Source of the DNA: CAZSAT01 sp964604675
GTDB taxonomy: Bacteria > Myxococcota_A > UBA796 > CAJQPC01
Length of the DNA: 61,218 nucleotides
NCBI GenBank assembly: GCA_964604675.1
Contig: CAZSAT010000030.1
Span: 1 to 61,218 of the forward strand
Direction: 5' to 3'
Shown here: positions 25,352 to 34,467 of the stretch, in pieces
How positions within the stretch are numbered: position 1 is the first letter of the stretch
How the letters are laid out: every line of letters begins with the position of its first letter
Translations under genes and position numbers: made by a program
The notes under the pieces: model-generated
What the model was told of the DNA's origin: nothing
The model's database searches: none
The model's input: the letters and a program-made list of their open reading frames with translations, nothing else

Positions 25352-26182
25352 CTACTCCGCGAGCAGCTCCTCGAGCTTCGACAGCGCCTTGGACGCGTCG
25401 CCGTTGGACGTGTGCCAGGTGAAGTCGGCGTCGATGACCCACATCGCAGGCAGCGCGGTGGAGCCGATGATCTTGTTGCGCAGCTTCTCGTCGGAGTCGA
25501 CGAGCGCCGGGTGGTGCCCGTGGTCGTAGCTCGACACCCACTTGGCGGCGTCGTCGACGTCGGCCGGGTTGCCCTGAGCGTCCTCGTAGACGTAGGTCAT
25601 CCAGATCACCTCGTCGTTGAGCACCGCCTCCCGGATGTGCGGGAAGTAGCCGTCGTAGGTCGCGTTTCCGTTCTCCAGCCAACTGGCGATGGACTTGCAG
25701 GTGCCTCACCAGAAGGCGACCATCTCGAGCAGGATCGGGACCTGCACGTCGGCGAAGTCGTAGAAGTCGACCAGGTCGCCGTACTGGTCGTAGGCCATCC
25801 AGCGCATGGGCTGCTCGCCCTTCGCGGGCGGCAGGTCGCTCACGGCCACCTGCTCCAGGTCGTCCTTGTACGGGTAGTAGGGCCAGAAGCCCTCGTAGAT
25901 CCGGCTGTAGCCGTCGCGGGGGTCGGTGCCCTCGGCGATCTCGTGCTGGTCGAGGTAGGTGTCCTCGTCGGTGTCTTCCAGCAGCGGGTCGGTGCCGAGC
26001 TCGACCTCCTCGCCGTCGGAGAGGGTGTCACCGTCGGAGTCCGGGTTCTCCGGGTCGGTGCCCAGGTCGGCTTCCTCGGCGTCGGAGAGGCCATCCTCGT
26101 CGGTGTCCCGGTTTCCGGCGCAGCCGACGAGGAACGCAACAGAAAGGAAGGTGCACCCAACGAGGGAGAGAGAGCATCGCAT
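25352..26182 (-). CDS. Lipoprotein selenoprotein candidate: TSP3-like Ca2+ repeats plus thioredoxin fold with UxxC
   Basis: One 276-residue frame is interrupted by a single TGA at 25706-25708 (codon 159). Before it come a lipoprotein signal (FLSVAFLVGC, Cys at 21), three thrombospondin-type-3 Asp repeats (DTDEDGLSDAEE, DSDGDTLSDGEE, DTDEDTYLDQHE; residues 26-90) and the start of a thioredoxin domain (VPILLEMVAFW). After it the same frame reads GTCKSIASWLENG and continues through STALPAMWVIDADF, with the cis-Pro loop at Pro245. The TGA thus falls exactly at the first Cys of WCxxC, so the protein reads W-U-G-T-C. This is the classic pattern of a selenocysteine replacing the catalytic Cys in a redox site. 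A hairpin candidate lies 17-34 nt downstream. The protein would act outside the inner membrane as a thiol oxidoreductase. selA/B/C/D are outside the window. An ordinary nonsense mutation is the alternative. Confidence 0.8.
25672..25689 (-). promoter_or_regulatory. Candidate bacterial SECIS hairpin
   Basis: On the coding strand TCGCCAGTTGGCTGGAGA can fold as CCAG/CTGG closed by a G-A mismatch and two more pairs, with a UUGG apical loop 23 nt after the TGA. That spacing is within the range for bacterial SECIS. The loop does not begin with G, unlike fdhF, though an alternative fold with an AGUU loop is possible. Bacterial SECIS consensus is weak, so this is supporting evidence only. Confidence 0.4.
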
Positions 26183-26335
26183 GAAGAGCTCCGGTGGAGG
26201 CCGCTACATTCTGTACCAGATTCGGTTCGGAAGTTCGGTTTTCAGCGTGACTCGTCCGGCCCCAGACGGTAGAGTCGCCCCCAGCACGACGCAGGATCCA
26301 GCCCAAGAAGTGGCACGAGCACGAACGGGGGAACC

Positions 26336-27592
26336 TTGATTGCACTGCTACTGGCGTTCGGTTGCCGTTCCGGACTCGCTCCGATCGACCCCGACGAAGA
26401 GGCGTCGACCGCTGTCGACCTCGCCCACCCCGCCTCGGACACCTCGAGCGGTGACGACGCGGCCCAGGAGCCGATCGAGATCGACTGCACCAACGGTCCG
26501 GCCGTGTTCGCCGAGACCGACGACGGTGCGACCCACGACGTGAGCCAGCGCTTCCTCGAAGGTGCGGACGGCAACCCGATGAGCTGGACCGTCACCTCGA
26601 ACGTGTCCTCCCTCGCGTTCTGCCCGTCCACCTGATTCGTCGAGCTGACCGTGAAGCACGACCTCGCCGTGCGAGGCCTCGGCGGGATCGGCGACACGGT
26701 GCTCTCCGGGGGCGACCGCAGCACCGTCTTGACGGTCAGCGACGGTCGTGTGGAGCTCGAGCTCCTCACCCTGACCGACGGCCGGGCGACCAGCGTGGCG
26801 GTGGGCAACGAGCGCCGTGAGGCGGGAGGCGCGGTCCACGCCACCTCGGCGGAGCTCGTGCTCACCGACGTGGATCTCGAAGACAACCGGGCCGAGACCG
26901 GCGGCGCCGTCTACCTGGCCGACTCCAGCGCCACCCTCACCGACGTGGTGTTCTTCGACAACATCGCCTCCTTCGAGGGCGGCGCGGTGCTGGCGGAGCA
27001 GGGCAGCAGCGTGACGATGGTCCGCGGCGGTGTCTACCGGAACGACGCCAACTCCGGCGGTGGGCTCGCCATCCTCGACAGCGCGGCGTCGCTCGACGAG
27101 GTGATGTTCCTGGAGAACGGGGCCACCTACGGCGCGGGGGTCCTGGGCGACGACTCCAGCGTGTCGGTGCAGCGGAGCCACTTCGGCCACAACGCAGCGG
27201 GCTACGGGGCCGCGGTGGCGCTCTACGGCGCCTCGGCGCTCGTGGACGACACGGTCATGGAGCACAACGACTCCTGGTACGACGGCGGCGGCCTGTTCGT
27301 GTACGAGACCGAGCTCGACGTCCGCGCGGCGAACTTCCACGAGAACGTGGCCGAAGGCGTGGGCGGCGGCGTGCACGGTTGCTACTCGGTGGTGCGGGTG
27401 GCGAACACCTGGTTCTCGGGCAACGAGGCCGTCGAGGGCGGCGGCGTGTACCTGCGCTACTCCGACGTCGAGGTCGAGGGCTCGACCTTCGACGAGAACC
27501 TGCCGGACGACACCTGCAACGAAGCCAACGGCCAGAGCCTCAGCTGGGGTGAGGACGTGACCTTCACCTGCGACGACAACGGCTGCGCATAG
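26336..27592 (+). pseudogene. Beta-helix lipoprotein gene interrupted by in-frame TGA
   Basis: The same frame runs from a TTG start at 26336 (MIALLLAFGC, lipobox Cys at 10; GGGGG upstream) to the TAG at 27590-27592, broken only by a TGA at codon 100 (26633-26635). After an Asp/Glu-rich linker the sequence reads LAFCPST, TGA, FVELTVKHDLAVRGLGG and then a right-handed parallel beta-helix of repeated GGAV-type rungs (AETGGAVYLADSSATLTDVVF). In related myxobacterial beta-helix lipoproteins this spot is usually CPGTW or CPGTY, so a TGG to TGA change of a Trp codon is the simplest reading. Sec is less likely because no UxxC or redox fold is involved. If translation stops, a 99-aa stub results; restart at GTG 26651 would lack export. 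It is divergent from the selenoprotein gene. Confidence 0.7.
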
Positions 27593-27647
27593 CGCCGCGC
27601 CGCAGTCGGCCCCCGCGTCACGAAGGGCGTCGAGCAACACGGCCGCG

Positions 27648-28052
27648 CTACGGCAGGCCCCCGACACCCCACACGGGGATCTCGACGGAGCCGGACTCCG
27701 GATCGTTCGACACCACCGTCACGAAGGCCATCGCCGTGCCCGATGCGGTGGGGGTGAAGGTCACCGAGAAGGTGGACCCGGCCTCCGGCGGGATCAGCAC
27801 GGAGGTGACGGCGCCGAGGTCGAAGGCCGAGCCGGTCTGGGCGAGCTGGATCTCGGCGAGCAGGAGGTCGCCCAGGCCGTGGTTCGTCACGGTCACCGCG
27901 GCGGAGTACTGGCCGCCCACGGGCGCCTCCAGGGTCAGCGACCGGGGCTCGACGACGATGTCGGGCACCGAGTCGTCCCGGGTCTCCGTCCATTCTGTGG
28001 ACTCTGACCCCTCGTCGGTGGCACAAGCGCCGAGCAGCCACAGGCACGTCAT
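27648..28052 (-). CDS. Small lipoprotein with ASH/choice-of-anchor-D domain
   Basis: This 134-aa lipoprotein has the signal MTCLWLLGAC, with Cys at 10. A Ser/Thr/Glu linker follows, then one immunoglobulin-like domain with the ASPM-SPD-2-Hydin pattern: VEPRSLTLEAPVGGQYSAAV, VTNHGLGDLLLAEIQL, STFSVTFTPTASGTAMAFV and VVSNDPESGSVEIPVWG. These domains are common in surface proteins of Myxococcota as single or repeated units. AGGAGAGG 5 nt before the ATG supports the start. It probably sits on the outer membrane. The family call is firm; the partner is unknown. Confidence 0.82.
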   Translation of the reverse strand: MTCLWLLGACATDEGSESTEWTETRDDSVPDIVVEPRSLTLEAPVGGQYSAAVTVTNHGLGDLLLAEIQLAQTGSAFDLGAVTSVLIPPEAGSTFSVTFTPTASGTAMAFVTVVSNDPESGSVEIPVWGVGGLP

Positions 28053-28109
28053 GGGAACCTCTCCTGCCGCTACGCTGGCGGGGAGGGTGCTGTGACGGCG
28101 CGCGGCCCG

Positions 28110-29309
28110 TCAGTCCAGCTCCACCGGCGACCCCAACGCCTCGTGCACCAGGCGCTCCCCCAGCCCGAGGCGGGTGGCGACCGCACAGAGCGCGGCCACC
28201 TCCACATCGTGCACGTGCCCGTCGGCGCGCGCCACCAGCACGAGGTCGCGCAGGAGCTGCGCGCGCCGCGACGGGGTCGCGCCTTCGCGCACGGTGTCGA
28301 GCCGCCGCGGCAACACCTCGCGCACCCGCTCGATCGCGAGCTCCCGCGGCACGCTCCCCGGTCCGAGCAACGACTCCAGCGTGTCGCGCTCCTCGCTGGA
28401 GACCCCCTCGTAGGACGACGCCACCACCAGCCCCGCCGCGAACAGCACGCGGCGCATCGACTCCGCCTCGGGCGAGTCCTCCTGCAGGTAGCCGGGCTCC
28501 ATCACACCCATCAGGTCCAACACCTCGCGCTCCACCACCGCCATCGGCGTGCCCCCGGCCACCATCGCCTCGCTGCTCGCGAACACCCGCGCGGCCAGCA
28601 AGCGGAGGGGGCTGAACGGATGGGTGGACAGCCAGTCGCCGGTGAACACACGGTCGACCCCCGCCTGCAGCGCATCGCTCTCCGCGGTCAGCTCGGAGGC
28701 CTGATCGAGGAAGGCCTCGATGTTCTCCGGACCGGGGGCGTTGCGCAGGCCACTCGAGAGCTTGAACAACGAGCGGGCTGCGCCGTCCAGGCCCCCGCAA
28801 CACAGCAGTCCCGCGCGGTCCGCGCTGATCTCGGCATGGCGCTGCCACGCGAAGGCCCGCAGCACCAGCTCCGGCCGCAGCCCCCTGCCGTGCTGCAACA
28901 GTACCTGCGCGGGCACCTCGTGGTGGCCGTACACGTGGTGACCGAGCTCGTGACCGACCACGTACGCGAGCTCGTCCGGCGCGAAGGCCTCCAGCAAGGA
29001 GCTCGCGAGCAGCACGAACACCCGCTCGCCCTCCGGCTGGGTGCACGCGGCGTTGTACGCGGGCGACGCGAACACGAACAGCTCCACCTCGGTGGTCACG
29101 TCCAGGCGGGCCCGGCAGGCCTGCACCGTGGCGTGCAGCTCGGGCGCGACCTCCGGGGTCAGGCGCAACGCGCTCGCCAGCAGGGAGCGCCGCGTGCCCC
29201 GCCCGCCGCGCTCGTCGAGCTGGCCCTTGAGCTGCTGCACCTCGGGCTCGGCGAGCAGCTGCTCCGCGAGGGCCACATCGTGTTCGCTGCGGACGGCTGC
29301 TGCGTTCAT
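28110..29309 (-). CDS. M48-family metallopeptidase with C-terminal TerB-like region
   Basis: This 399-aa protein has the zinc peptidase motif HELGHH near residue 125 (LAYVVGHELGHHVYGHHEVP), followed by the third-ligand region RHAEISADRAGLLCC, as in M48 proteases. No signal peptide or TM helix is visible, unlike HtpX, so it is probably cytoplasmic or peripheral. The last 130 residues are helical (LRDLVLVARADGHVHDVEVAAL), with the look of a TerB tellurite-resistance-type domain that ends many M48 homologues. The ATG at 29309 has GGGAG upstream. It is divergent from the patatin gene (36 bp between), which suggests shared control and perhaps a joint role in membrane or protein turnover. Confidence 0.88.
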   Translation of the reverse strand: MNAAAVRSEHDVALAEQLLAEPEVQQLKGQLDERGGRGTRRSLLASALRLTPEVAPELHATVQACRARLDVTTEVELFVFASPAYNAACTQPEGERVFVLLASSLLEAFAPDELAYVVGHELGHHVYGHHEVPAQVLLQHGRGLRPELVLRAFAWQRHAEISADRAGLLCCGGLDGAARSLFKLSSGLRNAPGPENIEAFLDQASELTAESDALQAGVDRVFTGDWLSTHPFSPLRLLAARVFASSEAMVAGGTPMAVVEREVLDLMGVMEPGYLQEDSPEAESMRRVLFAAGLVVASSYEGVSSEERDTLESLLGPGSVPRELAIERVREVLPRRLDTVREGATPSRRAQLLRDLVLVARADGHVHDVEVAALCAVATRLGLGERLVHEALGSPVELD

Positions 29310-29345
29310 CGGGCTCTCCCTGGGCGTCACACGATACCGTCGGGC

Positions 29346-30533
29346 ATGGCGTACCACGTGCTCAGCATGGACGGCGGACCCTCCGCCCCCCTCTACATCG
29401 CCAACCTGTTGGCCCTCGAGCGGTGGCAACCGGGCTTCCTGGCCCGCGTCGACCACTTCGTCGGCTCGTCGGCGGGCGCCATCGCCGCGGCCTACCTCGC
29501 CACCCAGCTCCCCGAGAGCCCCACCACCGAGCAGTCCCAGGCGTGCCTGCAGGGGTGCCTGGACTTCGTGAACCAGTGCTTCGTGGCCCTGGAGCCCACC
29601 TCCGACGACGCCTACCTCCAGTTCCTGCTCGGCAAGACCGCGCTCTCCAGCTCCGAGCCCTTGGAAGCGGCGCTCCACGCCACGCTGGGCAACCTCCGCC
29701 TGGCCGATGTGCCGCGGCCCTTCTCGTGCCAGGGCGGTCGGATGGACGAGCCCTGGGGCCCGCAAGTCCTCTCCAACACCGGCGACGTCCCGGAGAACCC
29801 GACGCTGGTGAGCGCGGTGCTCCGCAGCTCGTCGGGGCCGATGTGCCTGCCCATCCACCAGATCCACGTCGACGGCTTCGTGTACACGAACAACCCCGCG
29901 ATGAGCGCGGTGACGCGCATGGTCAAGCACGGCGTGACCACCCTGGCCGACCTGGTGATCCTCGCGGCCGGCGGCGACGACGGCTCGAGCAGCCTCTCGA
30001 ACATCTTCCTGCCGCAGAACGACCTCCGCTTCGACCAGAGAGCCATGCCGAAGCCCGTGTCGGACCTCGCGCTCCAGCTCGACGGTGCGGAGCTGGAGCT
30101 CTTGAGCGACCACTACCACCACCTGGCCGAAGCCATGGAGGGCCTGGCCGAGCGCGCGGAGAAGCTCGGCCTGAAGCTCACCCCAGATGCCCTGGGCCCC
30201 GACGAGTCGAACTGGGGCTGGCTGGCCTGGCTGGCCTACCTGCCCAACCCGGTCTACCTCCTCCAGGTGCTGTTCTCGAGCGCCGGACGGGGCGTGACCC
30301 AGCAGCTGGACGACCTGGTCGGCGAGCGTTCGTTCCGGCTCGCTCCGATGGGCCTGATGACCAGCAACGTCGGCTTCCTGCTCATCGCCCTGCGCCAGTC
30401 GGAGATCGTGGCGGGCGCTTGCGCTCGAACGGCCGCGCTCTGGCAGGACCGGATCACCAACGCCCTGCTGGACTTCCAGCCGACCGTGCCCGCCACGCTG
30501 CGCTGGGTGGAGCAGACCTGGATGAAGGCCTGA
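29346..30533 (+). CDS. Patatin-like phospholipase
   Basis: This 395-aa protein has the patatin fold: an oxyanion hole SMDGGPSAPL at 7-16, the nucleophile elbow GSSAG near residue 40 (VDHFVGSSAGAIAAAYLAT) and the catalytic Asp region HVDGFVYTNNPAM. Most patatins have DGG or DGA there; here it is DGF, with the Asp kept. Such proteins hydrolyse acyl esters of phospholipids. No signal peptide is present. The ATG at 29346 is the first Met before the fold. The stop is one base from that of the convergent AsmA-like gene. Substrate and target membrane cannot be read; bacterial patatins serve as toxins, membrane-remodelling enzymes or defence effectors. Confidence 0.9.
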   Translation: MAYHVLSMDGGPSAPLYIANLLALERWQPGFLARVDHFVGSSAGAIAAAYLATQLPESPTTEQSQACLQGCLDFVNQCFVALEPTSDDAYLQFLLGKTALSSSEPLEAALHATLGNLRLADVPRPFSCQGGRMDEPWGPQVLSNTGDVPENPTLVSAVLRSSSGPMCLPIHQIHVDGFVYTNNPAMSAVTRMVKHGVTTLADLVILAAGGDDGSSSLSNIFLPQNDLRFDQRAMPKPVSDLALQLDGAELELLSDHYHHLAEAMEGLAERAEKLGLKLTPDALGPDESNWGWLAWLAYLPNPVYLLQVLFSSAGRGVTQQLDDLVGERSFRLAPMGLMTSNVGFLLIALRQSEIVAGACARTAALWQDRITNALLDFQPTVPATLRWVEQTWMKA

Positions 30534-30534
30534 T

Positions 30535-33351
30535 TCAGAGCCCCGTGTCCTCGTCGGGCAGCTCGATCGTGCGCGACCGCGGGGTCGGTCCCAGCACCTT
30601 CTGCACGTCGCCACGGAGCTCGTCGAAGCGCTCGCGCGCGGCGCCCAGCTGGTTCGTGCCCGTGTCGGTGGCAGCGTCGGGCAGGGCCTCCAGCACCTCG
30701 CGCACCAGCGCGTGAGGCCCCGGGTCGTGCAGGTCGTCGAGGCCCGTGTCGCCGCCGGATGGGGGCGGTGCCGAGGGCAGCTCACCCAGGTAGAGCTGCC
30801 GCGCGGTGCCGCAGGGATCGGGATCCTGCTGCACACGCTGGAACATGCCCTGCGCCACCAACGACAGCCCGCTCGTCGCGACCGCCGCCACGGCCGAGGC
30901 CGCCGCCTTCCCCACCACCTCCTGATCGAAGACCACGTGGGGCTGCGCGAGCGTGCCCTCGAAGCGCATCAGCTTGGCCACCATGCCCACGCTCAGCCCC
31001 AGGCCGCCGCGCCCGTAGGGATGCACCGCCACGTCGATGCTCTCGTCGGTCAACGCGATCTCCGCGCTGCCTTGGAGGTTGGCCGCACGGGTCTGCAGCG
31101 CGATGCCGCGGTCGGAGCGGGCCACGCCGTCGGCGAAGTCGACCGCCAGCACGGCACAGTGCAGCTCCCGATCCGCCTGCTGATCCTTCGGGTACACGAG
31201 CTTCACCAGGTGGTCGAGCAGGTCGCCGCCGAGCTGGTTCAGGCGCGTGCTCGCCAGGGTGCCCTGCTCGACCTCGACCACCGTCCGGCCACCGGCGCGA
31301 GCGAGCAGGTCGCGGGTGTCGGCGCCGCTCCCGTTGAGCAGCACGTGCACGTCCATGGAACCACCCGTGAGGAGGCCCTCGTTGCCCAGGGCGGCGAGCA
31401 GCCGGCCGGCGTCGGCCGTGTGACCGTCGAGCTCCAGGTCGACGGAGGTGCGCGACCCGTCGGGGCGCAAGGCCGCGTCCACGTCGAAGCGCGTGCCCTC
31501 CCAGCCGAAGCCGCCCTCGACGGCCACGCCCTCCCCGATGCGACGCACCTGCACCGCCACCGCGTCGAGCTCCTCTTCGCCGACGATCAGCTCGCCCGCC
31601 TGGAGGCGCAGCACCAGGCCTTCGGGCAGCGCCGGCACCTCCAGCGGCAGGAGCGGCACCACCCGCGCGTCCTCGGGCGCCGGCTCGCTGGCTCCCAACA
31701 GCTCATCCAGATCGAGCAGGGCGGCTTCGAGGCGCGCCCTGGGCCCCGCCGCCCGCAGGTCCACGCTGCCCCTGAGATCGCTCCGCCCCACCTGGGCCTC
31801 GAGCTGCTCCGCACGCCACCCCTCGTCGGTGGGCACCAGCTGGAAGCGCGCGTCCACCTTCGGCAAGGGGGGCAGCTCGCCGGTCCACGGGCGCAGCGGG
31901 CCGAGGTCTGCGCCCGAGACGTGCACCGTCACCGCAGGCACGGGGGCGTCGGGCAGCCCGGTCACCTCGCCTTCGACGCGCAGCGCCACGGCCTCGCCGC
32001 CGGACTCCGCCACCAGCTCGCGGGCCGCGAAGGCGTCGGGCACACCGCTCAGGCGAGCGCGCAAGCTCCACGGGCCGAGCGCTGGGAACGGCTCGGGCAG
32101 CTCCAGCTCCAGGGGCTCGAGCCAGGCCGGCACCTCGCCGAGTTGCGCACCGCGCGCCCGAAGCTCGAGCTCCATCCGGCCCGTGCTCGGCACGAGCGAA
32201 CCGGTCACGGTCAGCGAGGGGTCGTCGTCGACGCTGCAGTCGATCTGCTCGAGGCGGGACGGGCCCGCGGTGGTGGCGAGCTGCGCCGTGCACGCCACCG
32301 GGCCCCAGGCGGGCAGGGTGCGATCCAGATCGACGCCCGCCTCGCGCAGCCGGGGAGCCAGCTGGTCGAGCCGGTCGGCGCGCAGATCCACCGCCAGCTG
32401 CGTGCGCACCGGGGCTGTTTCGCCCGCGAGCGCGAGCGCCACGCCACCGCGGCCCGTCCGAGCTTGCAGGCCGCGCACCACCGGCGCGTCCCAGGTGCCC
32501 GTGAGGCGCCCAGAGGCCTCCACGCCGCCCAGCGCGGGCAGGGGCTGGTCGACGTCGGCGCGCTCCAACAGCACCTGGGCATGGCGAAGGTCCTCCGCGC
32601 CAGCCGTGACCGCGAGGTCCAGCGACCCGTCGCGCGGATCGACCGCGCCGTCGAGCTCCACGTGCACCGGCTCGCCCGGCCGCCCGACCCAGAGCTCGCC
32701 TTTCATCGGGTAGGGGCGCGTGGGTTCGACGAGATCGCTGAGTGCGCCCAGGCCGAGGTCGGCCCGCAGGTCCACGCCCTCGTGGGCGAGGTCGACCGAC
32801 AAGGTGAACGGCCGGGCCGGGCCGCGGCCCGTCATCTCCAGGCGCCGCAGCTCCACCTCGGTCGTGGCCCCGCCCTCCGCCCACACCACCACGCCATCGT
32901 CGATGGAGACCATGGCCAGCTCGGGCAGGCCCTCGAGCTCCGTGCCGCCTCCGAGCGCCCAGCTCTGGCGGCCCTCGGCATCCGTCTCCAGGGCGAGTCG
33001 CGCGCCCTCGAGCCGGATGCGCCGCACCACCAGGGCCCCCTGCAGCAAGGCGAACAGGTCGACCCGAGCCTCCACACGATCGGCGCGGAGCAGCTCGGGC
33101 TCGTGCGCCCAGTCGGGGTTCGACAGGCTCATGCCCTCGACCAACAGCGCCGGACGCCAGGAGGGCGCGAGCTTCAAGGCGCCCTCGAGGCGCAGCGTCC
33201 GCCCCGTGCGCGCCTCGACCTGGGCCACGATGTCGTCCCGATACGGCTGGAGATCGATGGCGCCCAGCGAGGCGACCGCCCACGCGCTCGCGCCGCCAGC
33301 CCCGAGGGAGGCGACGACCAACAGTGCGGCGACGGCGCGGAGGGGCCTCAT
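30535..33351 (-). CDS. AsmA-family protein
   Basis: This 938-aa protein has an N-terminal TM anchor (AVAALLVVASLGAGGASAWAV) followed by the AsmA N-terminal block LQPYRDDIVAQVEARTGRTLRLEGALKLAPSW. A very long beta-strand-rich region runs to about 780, and an AsmA C-terminal stretch GGDLLDHLVKLVYPKDQQADRELHC...DVAVHPYGRGGLGLSV follows. AsmA-like proteins (AsmA, TamB, YhdP) span the envelope as lipid-transfer grooves and affect outer-membrane phospholipid transport. The tail of about 120 residues is Asp/Thr-rich and unusual. The ATG at 33351 is the first Met of the anchor. It sits next to the patatin and M48 genes, so an envelope-lipid theme is plausible. Confidence 0.9.
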   Translation of the reverse strand: MRPLRAVAALLVVASLGAGGASAWAVASLGAIDLQPYRDDIVAQVEARTGRTLRLEGALKLAPSWRPALLVEGMSLSNPDWAHEPELLRADRVEARVDLFALLQGALVVRRIRLEGARLALETDAEGRQSWALGGGTELEGLPELAMVSIDDGVVVWAEGGATTEVELRRLEMTGRGPARPFTLSVDLAHEGVDLRADLGLGALSDLVEPTRPYPMKGELWVGRPGEPVHVELDGAVDPRDGSLDLAVTAGAEDLRHAQVLLERADVDQPLPALGGVEASGRLTGTWDAPVVRGLQARTGRGGVALALAGETAPVRTQLAVDLRADRLDQLAPRLREAGVDLDRTLPAWGPVACTAQLATTAGPSRLEQIDCSVDDDPSLTVTGSLVPSTGRMELELRARGAQLGEVPAWLEPLELELPEPFPALGPWSLRARLSGVPDAFAARELVAESGGEAVALRVEGEVTGLPDAPVPAVTVHVSGADLGPLRPWTGELPPLPKVDARFQLVPTDEGWRAEQLEAQVGRSDLRGSVDLRAAGPRARLEAALLDLDELLGASEPAPEDARVVPLLPLEVPALPEGLVLRLQAGELIVGEEELDAVAVQVRRIGEGVAVEGGFGWEGTRFDVDAALRPDGSRTSVDLELDGHTADAGRLLAALGNEGLLTGGSMDVHVLLNGSGADTRDLLARAGGRTVVEVEQGTLASTRLNQLGGDLLDHLVKLVYPKDQQADRELHCAVLAVDFADGVARSDRGIALQTRAANLQGSAEIALTDESIDVAVHPYGRGGLGLSVGMVAKLMRFEGTLAQPHVVFDQEVVGKAAASAVAAVATSGLSLVAQGMFQRVQQDPDPCGTARQLYLGELPSAPPPSGGDTGLDDLHDPGPHALVREVLEALPDAATDTGTNQLGAARERFDELRGDVQKVLGPTPRSRTIELPDEDTGL

Positions 33352-33499
33352 GCGTGCACGTATCCCTTAGCTTCTGGAGCCTCTGGTCCGAGAAGATCCA
33401 GACACCGCTCCAAGCCTGTGTGCAGGCCCTCGACAGCAGACCCCTGGCGACGCTCTGGCCAGCCCTCATGCACATGGGGCCGGCAGCCGTTGCACGGGC

Positions 33500-33688
33500 A
33501 TGACCTTGTTCGACACCGCACTCATCCTCGCCGGCGCACTCTTCACAGCGAACTGGATGCGCGCCATGAGCCGCTGCGTGCCCGAGCTGGCCCCCGAAGC
33601 GCCCGAGCCGCGGGTGACCCTGGTGAGCGTCGTCGAGGACGTGGGCCCGGCCGCCGTTCCGGAGTGGGCGCTGGTCGAGGCCGCCTGA
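33500..33688 (+). CDS. Small hypothetical single-TM protein
   Basis: This 62-aa frame has codon use like its neighbours (G/C third positions), one hydrophobic N-terminal stretch (LFDTALILAGALFTANWM) and an acidic Pro-rich tail. It is short and no Shine-Dalgarno is obvious, so it may be spurious. If real, it would be a small membrane protein between the AsmA-like gene (divergent) and the DUF1304 gene. The stretch 33352-33499 before it holds no gene; it contains an inverted repeat TCTGGA/TCCAGA of unknown meaning. Confidence 0.45.
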   Translation: MTLFDTALILAGALFTANWMRAMSRCVPELAPEAPEPRVTLVSVVEDVGPAAVPEWALVEAA

Positions 33689-33776
33689 GATCCGCAGGGA
33701 GGCGTCGACAGAGGATCGTGGCCGGCCCCGCGATGGGCGATAGGCTCGCTGCCAGCACCATCCTCTCCGAGGTCCC

Positions 33777-34121
33777 ATGGCCACCGCCGCGCTCGCCGCC
33801 ACCCTGCTCGTCGCCGTGCTCCACCTGCTGTTCTTCGCCATGGAGACCGTGGGCTGGGACAAGATGGCCCGCGGCTTCGGCTACAAGAAGGACGGCATCG
33901 AGCTCACACGCTCCCTCGCCATGAACCAGGGCTTCTACAACGGCGGCGTGGCGGCGCTGCTGGTGTGGGCGGTGTTCGCGGGACAGGCGGCTACGGCCGT
34001 GGCGCTCCTGCTGTTCGTCATCGCCATGGCCGTGGTGGGCGCGGTCACCGCCAAGTGGACCATCTTCCTCGTGCAGGGGCTGCCGGCGGTGCTGGCGCTG
34101 GCCCTGCACCTGCTGGCCTGA
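33777..34121 (+). CDS. DUF1304 membrane protein
   Basis: This 114-aa protein has four TM helices and the DUF1304 pattern: LHLLFFAMETVGWDKMARGFG, then SLAMNQGFYNGGVAALLVW. The family is widespread and its function unknown. It overlaps the next gene by one base (TGATG), so the two form a small operon. No regulatory site is seen beyond a short leader after the small upstream frame. Confidence 0.9.
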   Translation: MATAALAATLLVAVLHLLFFAMETVGWDKMARGFGYKKDGIELTRSLAMNQGFYNGGVAALLVWAVFAGQAATAVALLLFVIAMAVVGAVTAKWTIFLVQGLPAVLALALHLLA

Positions 34122-34462
34122 TGTCCGCCATCGTGATGGGCGCGCTGTACGTGCTCGCGGGGGTCAACCACTTCCGCGACCCGCGCACCTACGAGCGCAT
34201 GATGCCGCCCTGGGTTCCGGCCCACCGGGCCATGGTGCTGTGGAGTGGCGTCGCCGAGGTGCTGCTGGGGATCGGCGTGCTCGTCCCGGCCACTCGGAGC
34301 CTCGCAGCCTGGGGCGTCATCGCCCTGCTCGTCGCCGTGTTCCCGGCCAACCTGCAGATGTTCCGAGACCCGGAGCGCTGGCCGAAGGTGCCGCGATGGG
34401 GGCTGGCGCTGCGGCTCCCGCTCCAGGGCGTGCTCATGTGGTGGGCGTGGACCTTGACCTGA
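34121..34462 (+). CDS. DoxX-like membrane protein
   Basis: This 113-aa protein has four predicted TM helices and the DoxX/MauE-like pattern: LYVLAGVNHFRDPRTYERMMPPW, then LWSGVAEVLLGIGVLVPATR and NLQMFRDPERWP. DoxX-type proteins are small membrane subunits linked to redox metabolism or thiosulfate oxidation in some species, though most are uncharacterised. Its ATG overlaps the stop of the DUF1304 gene by one base, so translation is coupled. Its stop lies 5 bp from that of the convergent apbE. Confidence 0.85.
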   Translation: MSAIVMGALYVLAGVNHFRDPRTYERMMPPWVPAHRAMVLWSGVAEVLLGIGVLVPATRSLAAWGVIALLVAVFPANLQMFRDPERWPKVPRWGLALRLPLQGVLMWWAWTLT

Positions 34463-34467
34463 GCGCT

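Noticed and set aside
25342..25355. GTAGC-GGTA-GCTAC hairpin as a terminator of the selenoprotein gene
   Set aside because: Stem is only 5 bp, overlaps the stop codon, and no T-run follows.
26633..26671. Selenocysteine in the beta-helix lipoprotein
   Set aside because: The TGA replaces an aromatic residue in CPSTx, not a redox Cys; no fold or UxxC motif supports Sec.
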